Positions 9,310 to 18,929 are shown, numbered from the stretch's first letter. The stretch is 64,000 nt of DNA from Gilliamella bombi (GCF_900103255.1 NZ_FMWS01000012.1:1-64000), one strand, 5' to 3'. The notes: generated by a model from the letters alone, not told the origin. Numbers and translations are program-made.

Positions 9310-10089
9310 TTAAAGATTAGATGTGTTTAACAGTTTTTCATAAAAGGCATAATCGGTCCTTTCATAACCCAATGGCGTAATGGCAATAAAGTTGGCATTA
9401 GCGGCATCAAGTTCTTTATTGTCATCAAGTATTTGTAAATTGCGTTTTGCTCTAAACCAAAAGTAATCGTTGCCTTCGGGATCTTGTGTTGGTATCACCA
9501 TAAAACGACTTACATCGCTATCGCCTTGTTTTGTTATTTTCAAACCTTTAATTTGTTGTGCTGTACATGCAGGAAAATTAACGTTAAAACAAATATTTTG
9601 CGCAGATGGTAACGAAAGTAATTTAGCAATAACTGTTTGAGCGTGATGTTTAGCACAACTCCAGTCAGTTGGCTGGTTATCTTCACTGGTTAATTGACTC
9701 AATGCAATTGCAGGAATGCCCAAAGCCATAGCCATCATTGCCGCACCAACAGTGCCAGATAACACTGTTTCAAATCCTACATTTGAGCCATTATTAATTC
9801 CAGATAGTACTAGATCGGGTAGGTTGTTAGCCATCAAATATTTAATTGCAAATAGTGAGCAATCGGCAGGTGTGCCATAAACGGCAAATTCTTGTTTTCC
9901 ACGTTGAACAACTCTAAATGGCGTTTTTAAGCTCACTGAACAAGATACTCCACTTTGATCTATGGCTGGTGCAACTACCCAAACCTCGTGAGCTATCTTT
10001 TTTGCCACTTCTTGCAATAGTTTAATACCTGGTGCATCAAAGCCATCATCATTGACTAGTAAAACGCGATTAACTAACTTTTTTAACAT
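9310..10089 (-). CDS. surE: 5'/3'-nucleotidase SurE
   Basis: The 259-aa protein contains RVLLVNDDGFDAPGI, with the DD metal ligands near residues 14-15, and LVLSGINNGSNVG and YGTPADCS, all SurE signatures. SurE removes phosphate from nucleoside monophosphates and exopolyphosphate in stationary phase. AAGGAA sits 5 nt before the ATG. It follows the zinc-peptidase gene by 9 bp, so the two are probably one transcript. The usual enteric partners (pcm, nlpD, rpoS) are not here. Confidence 0.95.
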   Translation of the reverse strand: MLKKLVNRVLLVNDDGFDAPGIKLLQEVAKKIAHEVWVVAPAIDQSGVSCSVSLKTPFRVVQRGKQEFAVYGTPADCSLFAIKYLMANNLPDLVLSGINNGSNVGFETVLSGTVGAAMMAMALGIPAIALSQLTSEDNQPTDWSCAKHHAQTVIAKLLSLPSAQNICFNVNFPACTAQQIKGLKITKQGDSDVSRFMVIPTQDPEGNDYFWFRAKRNLQILDDNKELDAANANFIAITPLGYERTDYAFYEKLLNTSNL

Positions 10090-10098
10090 ATTATTTCC

Positions 10099-10956
10099 TT
10101 ATTGAGCAAATGTATTACATTCGTTTATTGCACCGTTATCAAACCCACGTTTAAACCAAGTATAACGTTGCTTAGATGTACCATGGGTAAAACTATCAGG
10201 TACAACATAACCTTCGCTTTGTTGTTGCAAGCGATCATCACCAATGGCTTTTGCGGTGTTTAAAGCTTGTTCAATATCACCTTCATCCAGCCGATTTTGC
10301 TGTTGCATTGCATTGCCCCACATGCCAGCAAAACAATCGGCTTGGAGTTCTAATTTAACCGACAATTGGTTATTTGTGATTGTGGACTGACCTTTTTTTA
10401 ATTGTTCAACGTGGCTAAATGTGCCTAGCAAATTTTGGACATGATGACCAACTTCATGCGCAATTACATAACCTTGAGCAAAGTCGCCACCACCACCGAG
10501 TCGCTGTTTCATCTCTTGATAGAAAGACATATCTAGATAGACAGTTTTGTCAATACTACAATAAAATGGTCCCATAAAGGTTTGACCAGTGCCGCAAGAT
10601 GTTCTTGTAGAGCCGTTATAAAGTACTAGCTTAGGGGGAGTATAGGTTTTACCTAAACGTTGAAATTCTTGATGCCAATAATCTTCAGTACTTGCTAAAA
10701 TGATAGACGTAAATTTGACGGCATCTTCATCATCAATTGAATATTGATTAGTATTTTGTTCGGTACTGTTCGTATCAATTAGTGTTGAATCTAGCAAGCC
10801 AGTTAAATCAACACCATAATAGCCAGCAATTAACACTACAATAAATAAAACAACCTTACCTTTACCACCAATAGGAAGTCTTGTTCCTATTTCACTTCCT
10901 GATTGTGAGCGACGATCTTCAATGTTATCACTCTCTCGTTGGTCTCTCCAGCGCAT
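10099..10956 (-). CDS. ypfJ: YpfJ-like neutral zinc metallopeptidase family protein
   Basis: The 285-aa protein starts with [18 protein letters not shown], the charged cytoplasmic segment of the YpfJ/Zn_peptidase (PF04228) family, followed by one TM helix near residues 33-50. The periplasmic domain holds the zinc motif HEVGHHVQ (HExxH) and [10 protein letters not shown], which supplies the further ligand region. Two Cys in [14 protein letters not shown] probably form a disulfide. Substrates of the family are poorly known. It is the first gene of a likely two-gene unit with surE. Confidence 0.9.
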   Translation of the reverse strand: MRWRDQRESDNIEDRRSQSGSEIGTRLPIGGKGKVVLFIVVLIAGYYGVDLTGLLDSTLIDTNSTEQNTNQYSIDDEDAVKFTSIILASTEDYWHQEFQRLGKTYTPPKLVLYNGSTRTSCGTGQTFMGPFYCSIDKTVYLDMSFYQEMKQRLGGGGDFAQGYVIAHEVGHHVQNLLGTFSHVEQLKKGQSTITNNQLSVKLELQADCFAGMWGNAMQQQNRLDEGDIEQALNTAKAIGDDRLQQQSEGYVVPDSFTHGTSKQRYTWFKRGFDNGAINECNTFAQ

Positions 10957-11167
10957 AGGAATTACCTTGTCAGTTTTAGTTTAATTATTTTAATGGATAA
11001 CAAATAAGTATTCTAGATTAAGTTATTAGCGTTGTTATAAATTGAACAAATTAACCATATAAAAATAAGTAAAGTATTTGTTTGTAAATTTGGTTATTTC
11101 TTGCTTTTTTTAGGTATATAATAGAATTCATACCATTATATCTTCATACTAATATTTGGGTATTGTT

Positions 11168-12049
11168 ATGCCATATTTATTGCTTACTTTGGCGGCTTGT
11201 TTTTGGGGGGGTAATTACGTTGTAGGGCGTGTTTTAGTTACTCAAGCCGATCCTATGGTAATATCCGAAGGTCGTTGGGTTATTACTGCGCTGTTATTAT
11301 TGTGTTTATATCAACGTCAAGTTCGTAATGACTTATCCAAAATTAGAAAATCAATTGGTCCCATTTGTTTGTTAGCCATTTTTGGGCAGATTTTGTTTCC
11401 ATTAACACTTTATGTTGGATTGCAATATACTTCATCGCTTAATGCATCAATTTACCTTTCTGCAACACCATGTATGGTGTTGGTTATGAATAAATTGTTA
11501 TTTAATGATACGATTTCAAAAAATAATATTTTAGGCGTGCTATTTAGTTCAATTGGCGTGATTTATTTGATTTTACAAGGAAATCTAACCAATTTAAGTG
11601 AGTTGAGTAATATTAATAAAGGGGATTTGTGGGCAATGGCATCAGCAATGAGCTGGGCTTGTTATAGCGCATTTATACGGTTAAAAGATAAATCTATATC
11701 TGGCAATGCTTTTGTGACTGTTAGTGCCGTGTTAGGTTCGGTTATGTTACTTCCTGTTGCGTTAGTGTATTTTTATTTTTACCCAGTTTCCAACCTAGCG
11801 CATTATACCTCAACAAGTTTTTTGCTTGGCTTATTATATATTGCTATTTTTGCGTCTTGGTTATCTTATTTATTTTGGAATAAAGGTATTATGGATATTG
11901 GCGCAACACGTGGGCAAATCTATACTCATATTATCCCTTTGTCAGCAGGAATTTTCAGTATTCTATTTTTACATACGCTAGTTGCGTATTTTCATATTGT
12001 GTCGATAGTGCTAATAGTTATTGGGATCTATTTTTGTTCACGGAAATAG
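11168..12049 (+). CDS. EamA/DMT-superfamily transporter
   Basis: The ~293-aa protein has ten predicted TM helices arranged as two EamA repeats. AACFWGGNYVVGR opens repeat one and ASAMSWACYSAFIRL repeat two. Such proteins usually export amino acids or other metabolites, and the substrate is not predictable here. I place the start at ATG 11168; an in-frame TTG at 11156 is possible. It is a single gene, divergent from ypfJ. Confidence 0.85.
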   Translation: MPYLLLTLAACFWGGNYVVGRVLVTQADPMVISEGRWVITALLLLCLYQRQVRNDLSKIRKSIGPICLLAIFGQILFPLTLYVGLQYTSSLNASIYLSATPCMVLVMNKLLFNDTISKNNILGVLFSSIGVIYLILQGNLTNLSELSNINKGDLWAMASAMSWACYSAFIRLKDKSISGNAFVTVSAVLGSVMLLPVALVYFYFYPVSNLAHYTSTSFLLGLLYIAIFASWLSYLFWNKGIMDIGATRGQIYTHIIPLSAGIFSILFLHTLVAYFHIVSIVLIVIGIYFCSRK

Positions 12050-12396
12050 TTAATAATACAAACAATCGTTTTTAAAATAGCTTTAGTTTTAACTTAAAAA
12101 TCAAGAAAATTTTACAAAATGAGGTTATTTTGCTATAATTAGCACTCAATTTTCACAAAAAGGAATTGTTTTGTTGTTATTTAGTAGAAATTAAAACAAA
12201 CAATAAAACATTAGTTTTTGCTTTTTTATTATCCTCTTTTTTTATCTTTGCTGTATTTTGCTTCAATTTTAATTAACTGATAAACACTTTTTCAAAGTGT
12301 AATCTAAAAAGTATTGTTCTTTGTGTATTAAAAGGTAACCGTTTACCTTGTTGCATCATTCCTTTTTATTATTTGTATGTAAACAGGCGGTATTTT
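12050..12396 (+). promoter_or_regulatory. proP promoter and long leader
   Basis: TTTACA (12111-12116) and TATAAT (12134-12139) are separated by 17 bp, and TGC before the -10 makes it an extended -10. This leaves a leader of about 250 nt. It holds a hairpin ACACTTT/AAAGTGT (12284-12300) and a palindrome AAGGTAA-CCGT-TTACCTT (12332-12349) of the kind bound by LacI/GalR regulators. Confidence 0.6.
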
Positions 12397-13902
12397 ATGA
12401 AAAAAATAAGACAGTCCCAAAATAAACCATTAAACATCAACGATATTACTATAATTGATGATAGCAAGTTAAAAAAAGCCATTACCGCAGCAGCACTTGG
12501 TAATGCGATGGAGTGGTTTGATTTTGGTGTATATGGCTTTTTAGCCTATGTTTTAGGGCAAGTATTTTTCCCCGATGCATCCCCTAGTGTGCAAATGGTT
12601 GCCGCACTTGCCACGTTTTCCGTACCATTTTTAGTTCGGCCGTTAGGCGGTTTAGTGTTTGGGATCCTTGGTGATAAATTTGGACGTCAAAAAGTATTAT
12701 CAATAACCATCATTATTATGTCGTTAAGCACTTTTTGTATTGGTTTAATTCCTTCTTATGCCTCAATTGGTATTGCTGCGCCAATATTATTATTGCTAGC
12801 TAAATTTGCGCAAGGATTTTCAATAGGGGGGGAATATTCTGGTGCGGCTATATTTGTTGCCGAATATTCGCCAGATCGCAAACGTGGTTTTATGGGGAGT
12901 TGGTTAGATTTTGGTTCGATTGCTGGTTTTTTAGTTGGAGCAGGTTTAGTCGTGCTTTTATCTAGTATTCTTGGCAAAGTTGCATTTCATGATTGGGGTT
13001 GGCGAATTCCATTTTTATTCGCTTTACCGCTAGGACTAATTGGGCTTTACTTACGTCATGCACTAGATGAAACACCTGCATTTCAACAGCATACCGATTT
13101 GATGGATCAAAATGTTCGCGATCATATTACTAATCAACCTAAAATGACTTTCAAACAGATTATTATCAAATATTGGAAAAGCCTATTAGTCTGTGTAGGG
13201 TTAGTGATTGTTACTAATGTGACTTATTATATGTTGCTTACCTATATGCCTAGTTATTTATCTCATAACTTAAATTACGATACAGATCATGGCGTACTAA
13301 TTATTATTGCTATCATGATAGGTATGTTATTTGTTCAACCATTAATTGGTTTTATTAGCGATAAAATAGGTCGCAGGCCGTTCATTATTGGGGGAAGCTT
13401 AGGTTTATTAATTCTTGCTTATCCGTCATTTGTTATGATCAATAGTGATATTATAGGTCTTATCTTTTTAGGATTATTGATTTTAGCTGTATTACTTAAC
13501 TGTTTTACTGGTGTTATGGCCTCAATTTTACCGGCTATCTTTCCGACTAGTATTCGTTACAGTGCTCTAGCTATATCATTTAATATCTCGGTATTAGTTG
13601 CTGGTGCTACTCCAACAGTGGCGGCTTGGTTGGTTGAAGAAAGTAATAATTTATACATGCCAGCTTATTATTTAATGGTTGTGGCATTAGTGGGTTTACT
13701 TACAGGCATAAAAATGAAAGAAACCGCAAACCGTCCACTCCGCGGCGCAACGCCCGCAGCATCAGACAGGTCAGAGGCAAAAGAAATATTATCGGATCAC
13801 TTTGACTCAATAGAACAAAGAGTCGAAGATATAGAACAGCAGATCGAAACATTACAACAACAGCGTCAGAATTTAGTCGATCAGCATCCTAAGTTAGATT
13901 GA
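12397..13902 (+). CDS. proP: ProP-like osmoprotectant/proton symporter
   Basis: The ~501-aa MFS protein has ITAAALGNAMEWFDFGVYGFL, GDKFGRQKVL and SDKIGRRPF, typical of the metabolite-H+ symporter family containing ProP. The hydrophilic C-terminus (about residues 450-501) has heptad-like SIEQRVEDIEQQIETLQQQ, matching the coiled coil that tunes osmosensing in E. coli ProP. ProP imports proline and glycine betaine under osmotic stress. ATG 12397 follows AGGCGG at 12385-12390, which decides against the upstream TTG at 12373. A strong promoter and long leader precede it. Confidence 0.9.
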   Translation: MKKIRQSQNKPLNINDITIIDDSKLKKAITAAALGNAMEWFDFGVYGFLAYVLGQVFFPDASPSVQMVAALATFSVPFLVRPLGGLVFGILGDKFGRQKVLSITIIIMSLSTFCIGLIPSYASIGIAAPILLLLAKFAQGFSIGGEYSGAAIFVAEYSPDRKRGFMGSWLDFGSIAGFLVGAGLVVLLSSILGKVAFHDWGWRIPFLFALPLGLIGLYLRHALDETPAFQQHTDLMDQNVRDHITNQPKMTFKQIIIKYWKSLLVCVGLVIVTNVTYYMLLTYMPSYLSHNLNYDTDHGVLIIIAIMIGMLFVQPLIGFISDKIGRRPFIIGGSLGLLILAYPSFVMINSDIIGLIFLGLLILAVLLNCFTGVMASILPAIFPTSIRYSALAISFNISVLVAGATPTVAAWLVEESNNLYMPAYYLMVVALVGLLTGIKMKETANRPLRGATPAASDRSEAKEILSDHFDSIEQRVEDIEQQIETLQQQRQNLVDQHPKLD

Positions 13903-14242
13903 TGTGGTTATTTTTTGGTTTTGTATATTTTGTTTAACATGCAAAACCAAAATTTAATAAAATCAATACGATACGTAAGTAATTTTTAACGGTAAAATTG
14001 ATCCATCATAGAAATAGCTAAAACACTGCCAACCCTTTTTTTATTAATAAATAAAAGTAAATAAAAACAAAGTATTATGTAAGATCTATAAAAAAGGTTT
14101 TGAAAACAGAAATCCTATTTGCCTTTTGCTAAACAGAGTTTATAGTATATCGGTTTCTAGTTTACCTCCGCATAGGCGGTTTGGAAGTCATTGGTTATGT
14201 TATCCAGTGATTATTTTGCCTGGATAGGTTTTGTTATAGTGT
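13903..14242. other. AT-rich spacer after proP with a hairpin
   Basis: TTGGTTTTG (13915-13923) and CAAAACCAA (13942-13950) form a 9-bp stem just after proP and may act as terminator. The rest holds no gene I can support. A short CCGC/GCGG hairpin lies near 14165-14176. Confidence 0.4.
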
Positions 14243-14511
14243 TTAGTTAGCTTGTTGTCTTAATTTATCTTCAATGGACTTTTTAACTTTAACCAGATGT
14301 TTAATTCCATAACCAATGGTTTTATAACGTTTACCTTTACAGGTTAGAGGCACAAACAGCTTCAATCGGACTTTCTTTAGCACGCTATAAATGGTCGTCA
14401 GACGACTAGTCATAAAACGTTTAGCCAATTCAGTGACAGTTATTTTTTCTTTATGATATAGGTGACATATCTCTTGTTTTTGATAAAGGTTTATTTTTTA
14501 TTTATATTCAT
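14243..14511 (-). mobile_element. IS481-type transposase, 5' fragment
   Basis: On the minus strand the sequence reads NLYQKQEICHLYHKEKIT, then VTELAKRFMTSRLTTIYSVL and KRYKTIGYGIKHLVKVKKSI, i.e. the N-terminal helix-turn-helix region of an IS481-family transposase. The likely ATG at 14509-14511 is in another frame, and the protein stops at 14243 before any DDE catalytic domain. It is a non-functional remnant. Similar 3' scraps on the plus strand lie at 15105 and 42205. Confidence 0.6.
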
Positions 14512-14544
14512 TATAATGTCTTACCAAATTACTATAAACAACTA

Positions 14545-14775
14545 AGCGAGTAAACTGGCTGATGAATTAGCAGATCGTTCATATGTTGGTGGCGGTAAGA
14601 AAGAATCTAAATCTAAAGTAATGAGAAAAATTTAGTTGAAATTGATGAAAGCCAATATGAGGAATTAGAAGATATTGCAATAAAAAATAAATGGCGAAGT
14701 TGCCTTTAAAAACAATACCTGATTTACTTAGGTTAGCTGTAGATGATTTTTTAATAAAATACAATAAAGCTTAAT
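14545..14775 (+). pseudogene. Decayed small (DNA-binding-like) gene in three frames
   Basis: Consecutive pieces read ASKLADELADRSYVGGGKK, then LVEIDESQYEELEDIAIKNK, then LPLKTIPDLLRLAVDDFLIK, each in a different frame, up to a stop at 14775. Together they look like one ~75-residue protein with at least two indels. The pattern recalls plasmid partition or ribbon-helix-helix proteins, but the family is not certain. It lies next to an EexN-like gene, consistent with a conjugative-element relic. Confidence 0.4.
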
Positions 14776-14807
14776 CTAATATTAACCAACGATTTTAAGG
14801 AATTTAT

Positions 14808-15023
14808 ATGAAAAAGATACTAGTATTAATTACAGCCATGTTTTTATTTGGATGTAATGAGAAGACCTATACTGTGGATGATTTCAAAAATAACAAAGAA
14901 CTACTAGATGAATACCGTAAAAAATGTGAAAACGGTGAAATTGATGGTGATAGCTTAAATTGTCAAAACTCTCACAAAGCAATAGTTTCAAAAAATAGAG
15001 TTAGTAATGCAAGTTGGAATTAA
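14808..15023 (+). CDS. EexN-like entry-exclusion lipoprotein
   Basis: The 71-aa product opens MKKILVLITAMFLFGCNEKT, a lipoprotein signal with lipobox LFGC (Cys16). After it come YTVDDFKNNKELLDEYRKKC and LNCQNSHKAI, the C...NCxNSxxA spacing I associate with EexN/TrbK-type entry-exclusion proteins of conjugative elements. Such proteins reduce uptake of the same plasmid from another donor. AAGGAA sits 8 nt before the ATG. No conjugation gene is nearby, so this is probably an orphan from a lost element. Confidence 0.6.
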   Translation: MKKILVLITAMFLFGCNEKTYTVDDFKNNKELLDEYRKKCENGEIDGDSLNCQNSHKAIVSKNRVSNASWN

Positions 15024-15104
15024 TGCAAGTTCAGAAAGCCACTCATGTAGTTGTTAAAGTTCTATCTGTGATAAGTTTATAGACTTAATTTGCTCCTTAT
15101 TTGT

Positions 15105-15176
15105 AGGAAAAAGCTTATGAGTTTTTAGATGATTATTTTAATCATGAAGTGTAAACAATTCGGCATTTTCCTACAG
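15105..15176 (+). mobile_element. IS481-type 3' end remnant (copy 1)
   Basis: The frame YEFLDDYFNHEV-stop is followed by GTGTAAACAATTCGGCATT and TTTCCT. The same stretch with few differences occurs at 42268-42337. It represents the transposase C-terminus plus the element's terminal sequence. Confidence 0.55.
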
Positions 15177-15268
15177 TTTATCTATTTTTTCAATTATAAA
15201 AATAGCATTATTCTAATATATTTTGTTGTATGATGATGCCATTTAGCAATAAATATAAGGATCAGCTG

Positions 15269-16075
15269 ATGGATGAAAAAATAGGAAAAATCAAATTCAA
15301 TAAGAAAGTCATCGTCAATGCGTTATTAACAGTATTGAATATTGAAAAAATATCTCCCAGTTTTATTCGCATACAGTTTAGTAGCGATAAACCAGTAAAT
15401 ATCGATCCATTATGGGTTTGTCCGTATTTAAAATTGCTTTTTCCTGATCCTTCGACCAATGTAATTACTTTCCCTAAACTTGATGATAATAATAAAATCG
15501 CTGTTGATGATAAGCAACGTCAGCTAGTCCGTAGTTATAGTGTGCGCGAATTTGAGCGTGCCTCTAATCAATTTTTTGTTGATTTTGCTATTCATGATAC
15601 AGGATTGGCTTCAGTGTGGTCGCAAAAAACTAAGATTGGTGACCAAATTGGTTTGATTGCGGCAGCCAGCAAGTTGCGATTTACTGATAATTGTTTGGTG
15701 TTAATGGGGGATATTTCGGCTGTGCCCGCCATATGTTATACGCTTGAACATCTTCCTCAAAATCAGAAGGCTTTTGCCTTTATACAGGTTAATCATAAAA
15801 GTGATATAGTGCCGTTGCCAGATAATAAAAATATTAAGGTGAATTGGTTTATACAAAATAGGGATAATCCCTTTCAATTAGTTGATGCGGTAATTAATGC
15901 TGATTTATCAGAGCAAAATAAGTTGTTGTTTTGGGGAGGGATGGAGCGTTCGTTGGCACAATCTGTTCGTCATGCTATTAAAGATAAATATATACATTTG
16001 TCGCCTGATGCTTTTCATATTACTAGTTACTGGCGAGAAGGTTTCGCCGAAGGCGAATTTAAACATCGTGAATAA
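15269..16075 (+). CDS. Siderophore-interacting protein (FAD/NAD(P)H ferric reductase family)
   Basis: The product has an N-terminal FAD-binding barrel with RSYSVREF (the RxYTxR flavin motif) near residues 85-92 and a C-terminal SIP domain with VLMGDISAVPAI and a terminal YWREGFAEGE. The family (ViuB/YqjH) reduces ferric siderophores in the cytoplasm to release iron. I prefer ATG 15269, which follows AAGGA at the usual distance, over the three ATGs at 15230-15238, which have no SD. It is followed 15 bp later by acpH. No siderophore synthesis or uptake gene is in the window. Confidence 0.9.
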   Translation: MDEKIGKIKFNKKVIVNALLTVLNIEKISPSFIRIQFSSDKPVNIDPLWVCPYLKLLFPDPSTNVITFPKLDDNNKIAVDDKQRQLVRSYSVREFERASNQFFVDFAIHDTGLASVWSQKTKIGDQIGLIAAASKLRFTDNCLVLMGDISAVPAICYTLEHLPQNQKAFAFIQVNHKSDIVPLPDNKNIKVNWFIQNRDNPFQLVDAVINADLSEQNKLLFWGGMERSLAQSVRHAIKDKYIHLSPDAFHITSYWREGFAEGEFKHRE

Positions 16076-16090
16076 TTAACGGTTACTTTT

Positions 16091-16672
16091 ATGAATATTC
16101 TTGCTCATTTGCATTTGGCTACGTTAGCACGTAGTTCGTTGATTGGTAATACAGTTGCTGATTTTGTTAAAGGTGATCCTTATTTAATTTATAACTCTAA
16201 TATTGCCGATGGCATTATGCTACACCGTAAAATTGATAGATTGACCGATAGCCTGCTTGAAGTTAAGAAAGCCAAGCTGCTGTTTAGAAAATCGCATCAG
16301 CGAGTTGCACCCATTACATTAGATATTGTGTGGGATCATTTTTTGTCAAAGCATTGGGCTAATTATGGTTTGTTGTCGAGTGTGTCTCAATTTAATCAAA
16401 TAACAAAAGCTCATATCCAACCTTATATTGACGTTTATCCGGTAGATTATCAGCATTTTATGAATTCAATGTGGCAAGGGGAGTGGCTCGAAAATTATGC
16501 TTCTATTGACTTTGTTGGTAATGTCCTTAGTGGCATGGCAAATAGACGACCAAAATTATATTTGTTAAAAGAAACAATTGTTGATGTTAAGCAGCATTAT
16601 GCTCAATTAGAGTCGTTATTTTTTTTGTTATATCCCAAAATCTGTTTAATAGTAAAAGATAGCACCAGCTAA
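16091..16672 (+). CDS. acpH: ACP phosphodiesterase
   Basis: The 193-aa protein starts MNILAHLHLATLARSSLIGN and contains TVADFVKGDP, IMLHRKIDRLTD and LDIVWDHFLSKHW, the conserved His/Asp pattern of AcpH (YajB), an HD-like phosphodiesterase. It hydrolyses holo-ACP to apo-ACP and 4'-phosphopantetheine. Length matches E. coli AcpH. A hairpin (TAGCACCA/TGGTGCTA, 16660-16689) overlaps its stop and may end the transcript with the preceding SIP gene. Confidence 0.93.
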   Translation: MNILAHLHLATLARSSLIGNTVADFVKGDPYLIYNSNIADGIMLHRKIDRLTDSLLEVKKAKLLFRKSHQRVAPITLDIVWDHFLSKHWANYGLLSSVSQFNQITKAHIQPYIDVYPVDYQHFMNSMWQGEWLENYASIDFVGNVLSGMANRRPKLYLLKETIVDVKQHYAQLESLFFLLYPKICLIVKDSTS

Positions 16673-16689
16673 ACTGGATTTTGGTGCTA
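16660..16689 (+). terminator. Hairpin overlapping the acpH stop
   Basis: TAGCACCA and TGGTGCTA form an 8-bp stem. There is no clear U-run. Confidence 0.4.
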
Positions 16690-16739
16690 CCAGTTCAAGC
16701 CGCTATGCTTAAACCAGTAGTGTTTTAGATTATTTGCTG

Positions 16740-18929
16740 TTAATTTGGCAATATCAGTTTGCCATCTGCTTTTTGGATAATGCTGTTGCTATTTGGCGTT
16801 TGAGCTATCGGTTTTAGGTTGTTGTCGGTTATTTGTGGCGCATAACCGCTTTTACCTCCACGAGTTTTGGTACGTACAACTTGGCTTACTGGTAGCGTAG
16901 CGTTGTTGGTTAAGTTAGCCCATAACCACTCGATGGCATCTTCGCCATAATAATCAATTGGTAGTAATGTGTTGTCAAATGGGGCTCGGCCATCTAAGTA
17001 GCTGGCGTTTTCTACTTCAATATATCGCAGTTGTGATTGTTTACCTTCAACTAAGCTATTTAGTGCGACATAAGCGCGCGATGTATAATTTGGTAATTGT
17101 TTAACATTGTTCCGACCATGGACAATAAAGGTTTTTATACCATGTAAGTTACCCGATGCCATAACTTGTTTTATGCCTTCTTTAATGCGTGGTTCTTGTG
17201 ATTTTTTATAAACACAGATCGATCCTTTAGTGCCGTAATCGATTGTATTTTTCGTTTGCGAGCTAGAATAAAATTCACGTCTTGGGGTGTTGAGATCTTC
17301 GTTTTCAACTAGATCCAAAACCGTTGCATTACGGCCATTCCAAAGCGGTAAATGGCCGTTAGCCATTCCCCATATTTGTTCAAACGAAATTTCTTTTAAT
17401 GGTGCAACTTTTCCTGTGTTGTTAATTGGGTTTTGCTGGGTGCTTGCTACCGAAAAATTGCACATATTTTCGGTGACACTATATTTGCCATAGGCACTAA
17501 TATATTGATATGGTAGACCAATAGATTCAGTGTAGTAAAAATAGGGTAGTTGAATATCCATTTCTGGTGTCCAACCATTTTTATGTAGTTTTTCTAACGC
17601 TTCTTTTGGTGTTCCTGTAGTAAGTAACTTTGCTTTTTTAAGGGCGTTACAGCGCTCTTGTGAATAAAGAAAATAATCAGCATAAGGTACATAAGCATCG
17701 TCTTTATAAGCTGTTATGGCTGGTATGGCACATGGTATATATAACGCACCATAAGCACTGTAATTAGCAATAGATTTGGCTTCTAACTTTTGCGAGTTGT
17801 TGTTGCCGATTTTGAGTTTAACTGAGGCTTTGTCAAGATTTGGTTGAATTTGTGGATTAACTGCAACAATACCGTCAATCATATTTTGATCATCTAATTC
17901 GCCAGCTTTTAATGCTGCTCCACCACCATCGCTTGCGCCATAGACTAAAACCAGAGTGTTGTCTTTGTTAAATATAGCTTGATCATTCGGTGAAAACATA
18001 ATATTAAGTTCATAAAAAGCAAATTCTAGGGATTTTAATACGTGTTCCCCCCAGCGGGCTTCGGCATTGAGTTGCGAGTGTAGTTGTTTTATAGCATAGC
18101 GGTGGGGATATTTTTTAATATATTTTTCTTCATTATTAATCCAAGGAGAAAATAAGATGTTACCATTTTGCACTTCTCCCCATACGGTGAACCCAAGTTT
18201 GCGTTCAATATCATAAATGCCGTTACCTAGCCCTTTGTCGTTATATACTACTGCACAGTTGTGACGGAGTCCCCACAATCCACGAATTTGTATATCTTTG
18301 GTATTAAATACTCCATCCGAATCACTAGCGGGAACCGCAACAATGCAAGGTTTATTTTTGTTAAAATCAAGTGGAATTTGTAGCAACATGCCAACACCGT
18401 CTTGTCTTTGTACGGCTGATATTTCGGTACCTGCAATTTTACCGTCAAACAAAGGAGTTAGTTCTTGCTTTCTAAAACCAAATAGTGTTCCTTCACCAAT
18501 TTTGGTGTCAATATAGCGATTTAGTTTAGCTTGTCGGCGTTCTTGAAAGTTTGGTTTAGCTGGAATTTCAACTTCTGGTACGATAGTGGTGGTTGATAAT
18601 GGGGTAAACCCAAGCCCAGCTGTAACAAGGTCATCACTATCACCATCATAATAAGCCAATGTATTGCGGACTAGCCACTTTGGCTTTTTAATTGTGTTAT
18701 CAATTGGGGATGGCGTGCTGCTGTTAGTTTCAGTATTGGTTGTTATAGTTGTGGTTGACGTTGCCGTTTTGCTGTCAGCTTTTGTATTGTTTTTGCCAGT
18801 ACCAGCGTTTATGTTAGAGGTGGTTGGTTTTGTGGTATTGGACTGTGCCATTAATGGCATAGTAACAGCGGCAAAAAATATCAATGAGGCTAACGTTCTT
18901 AATTTTATCTTTTTCATTTTCAATACCAT
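16740..18929 (-). CDS. 3-hydroxybutyrate oligomer hydrolase-like secreted protein
   Basis: The 729-aa protein has a signal peptide (KIKLRTLASLIFFAAV, then MPLMAQS) and a Thr/Asn-rich low-complexity linker (about residues 30-75). VYGASDGGGAALKAGELDD near residue 330 fits the lipase-like nucleophile region of the 3HBOH family (usual form GASxSNGGGA), followed by VAVNPQIQPN and a late ASYLDGRAPFDNTLLPIDYY. Known members cleave 3-hydroxybutyrate oligomers. The nucleophile Ser is present, but the loop has D in place of the usual S/N residues, so the substrate may differ. An in-frame ATG at 18917 is an alternative start. It stands alone, facing acpH. Confidence 0.7.
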   Translation of the reverse strand: MVLKMKKIKLRTLASLIFFAAVTMPLMAQSNTTKPTTSNINAGTGKNNTKADSKTATSTTTITTNTETNSSTPSPIDNTIKKPKWLVRNTLAYYDGDSDDLVTAGLGFTPLSTTTIVPEVEIPAKPNFQERRQAKLNRYIDTKIGEGTLFGFRKQELTPLFDGKIAGTEISAVQRQDGVGMLLQIPLDFNKNKPCIVAVPASDSDGVFNTKDIQIRGLWGLRHNCAVVYNDKGLGNGIYDIERKLGFTVWGEVQNGNILFSPWINNEEKYIKKYPHRYAIKQLHSQLNAEARWGEHVLKSLEFAFYELNIMFSPNDQAIFNKDNTLVLVYGASDGGGAALKAGELDDQNMIDGIVAVNPQIQPNLDKASVKLKIGNNNSQKLEAKSIANYSAYGALYIPCAIPAITAYKDDAYVPYADYFLYSQERCNALKKAKLLTTGTPKEALEKLHKNGWTPEMDIQLPYFYYTESIGLPYQYISAYGKYSVTENMCNFSVASTQQNPINNTGKVAPLKEISFEQIWGMANGHLPLWNGRNATVLDLVENEDLNTPRREFYSSSQTKNTIDYGTKGSICVYKKSQEPRIKEGIKQVMASGNLHGIKTFIVHGRNNVKQLPNYTSRAYVALNSLVEGKQSQLRYIEVENASYLDGRAPFDNTLLPIDYYGEDAIEWLWANLTNNATLPVSQVVRTKTRGGKSGYAPQITDNNLKPIAQTPNSNSIIQKADGKLILPN

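Noticed and set aside
12166..12276. Possible hydrophobic leader peptide (TTG start) in the proP leader
   Set aside because: The AGGA is only two bases from the TTG, too close for initiation, and nothing else supports translation.
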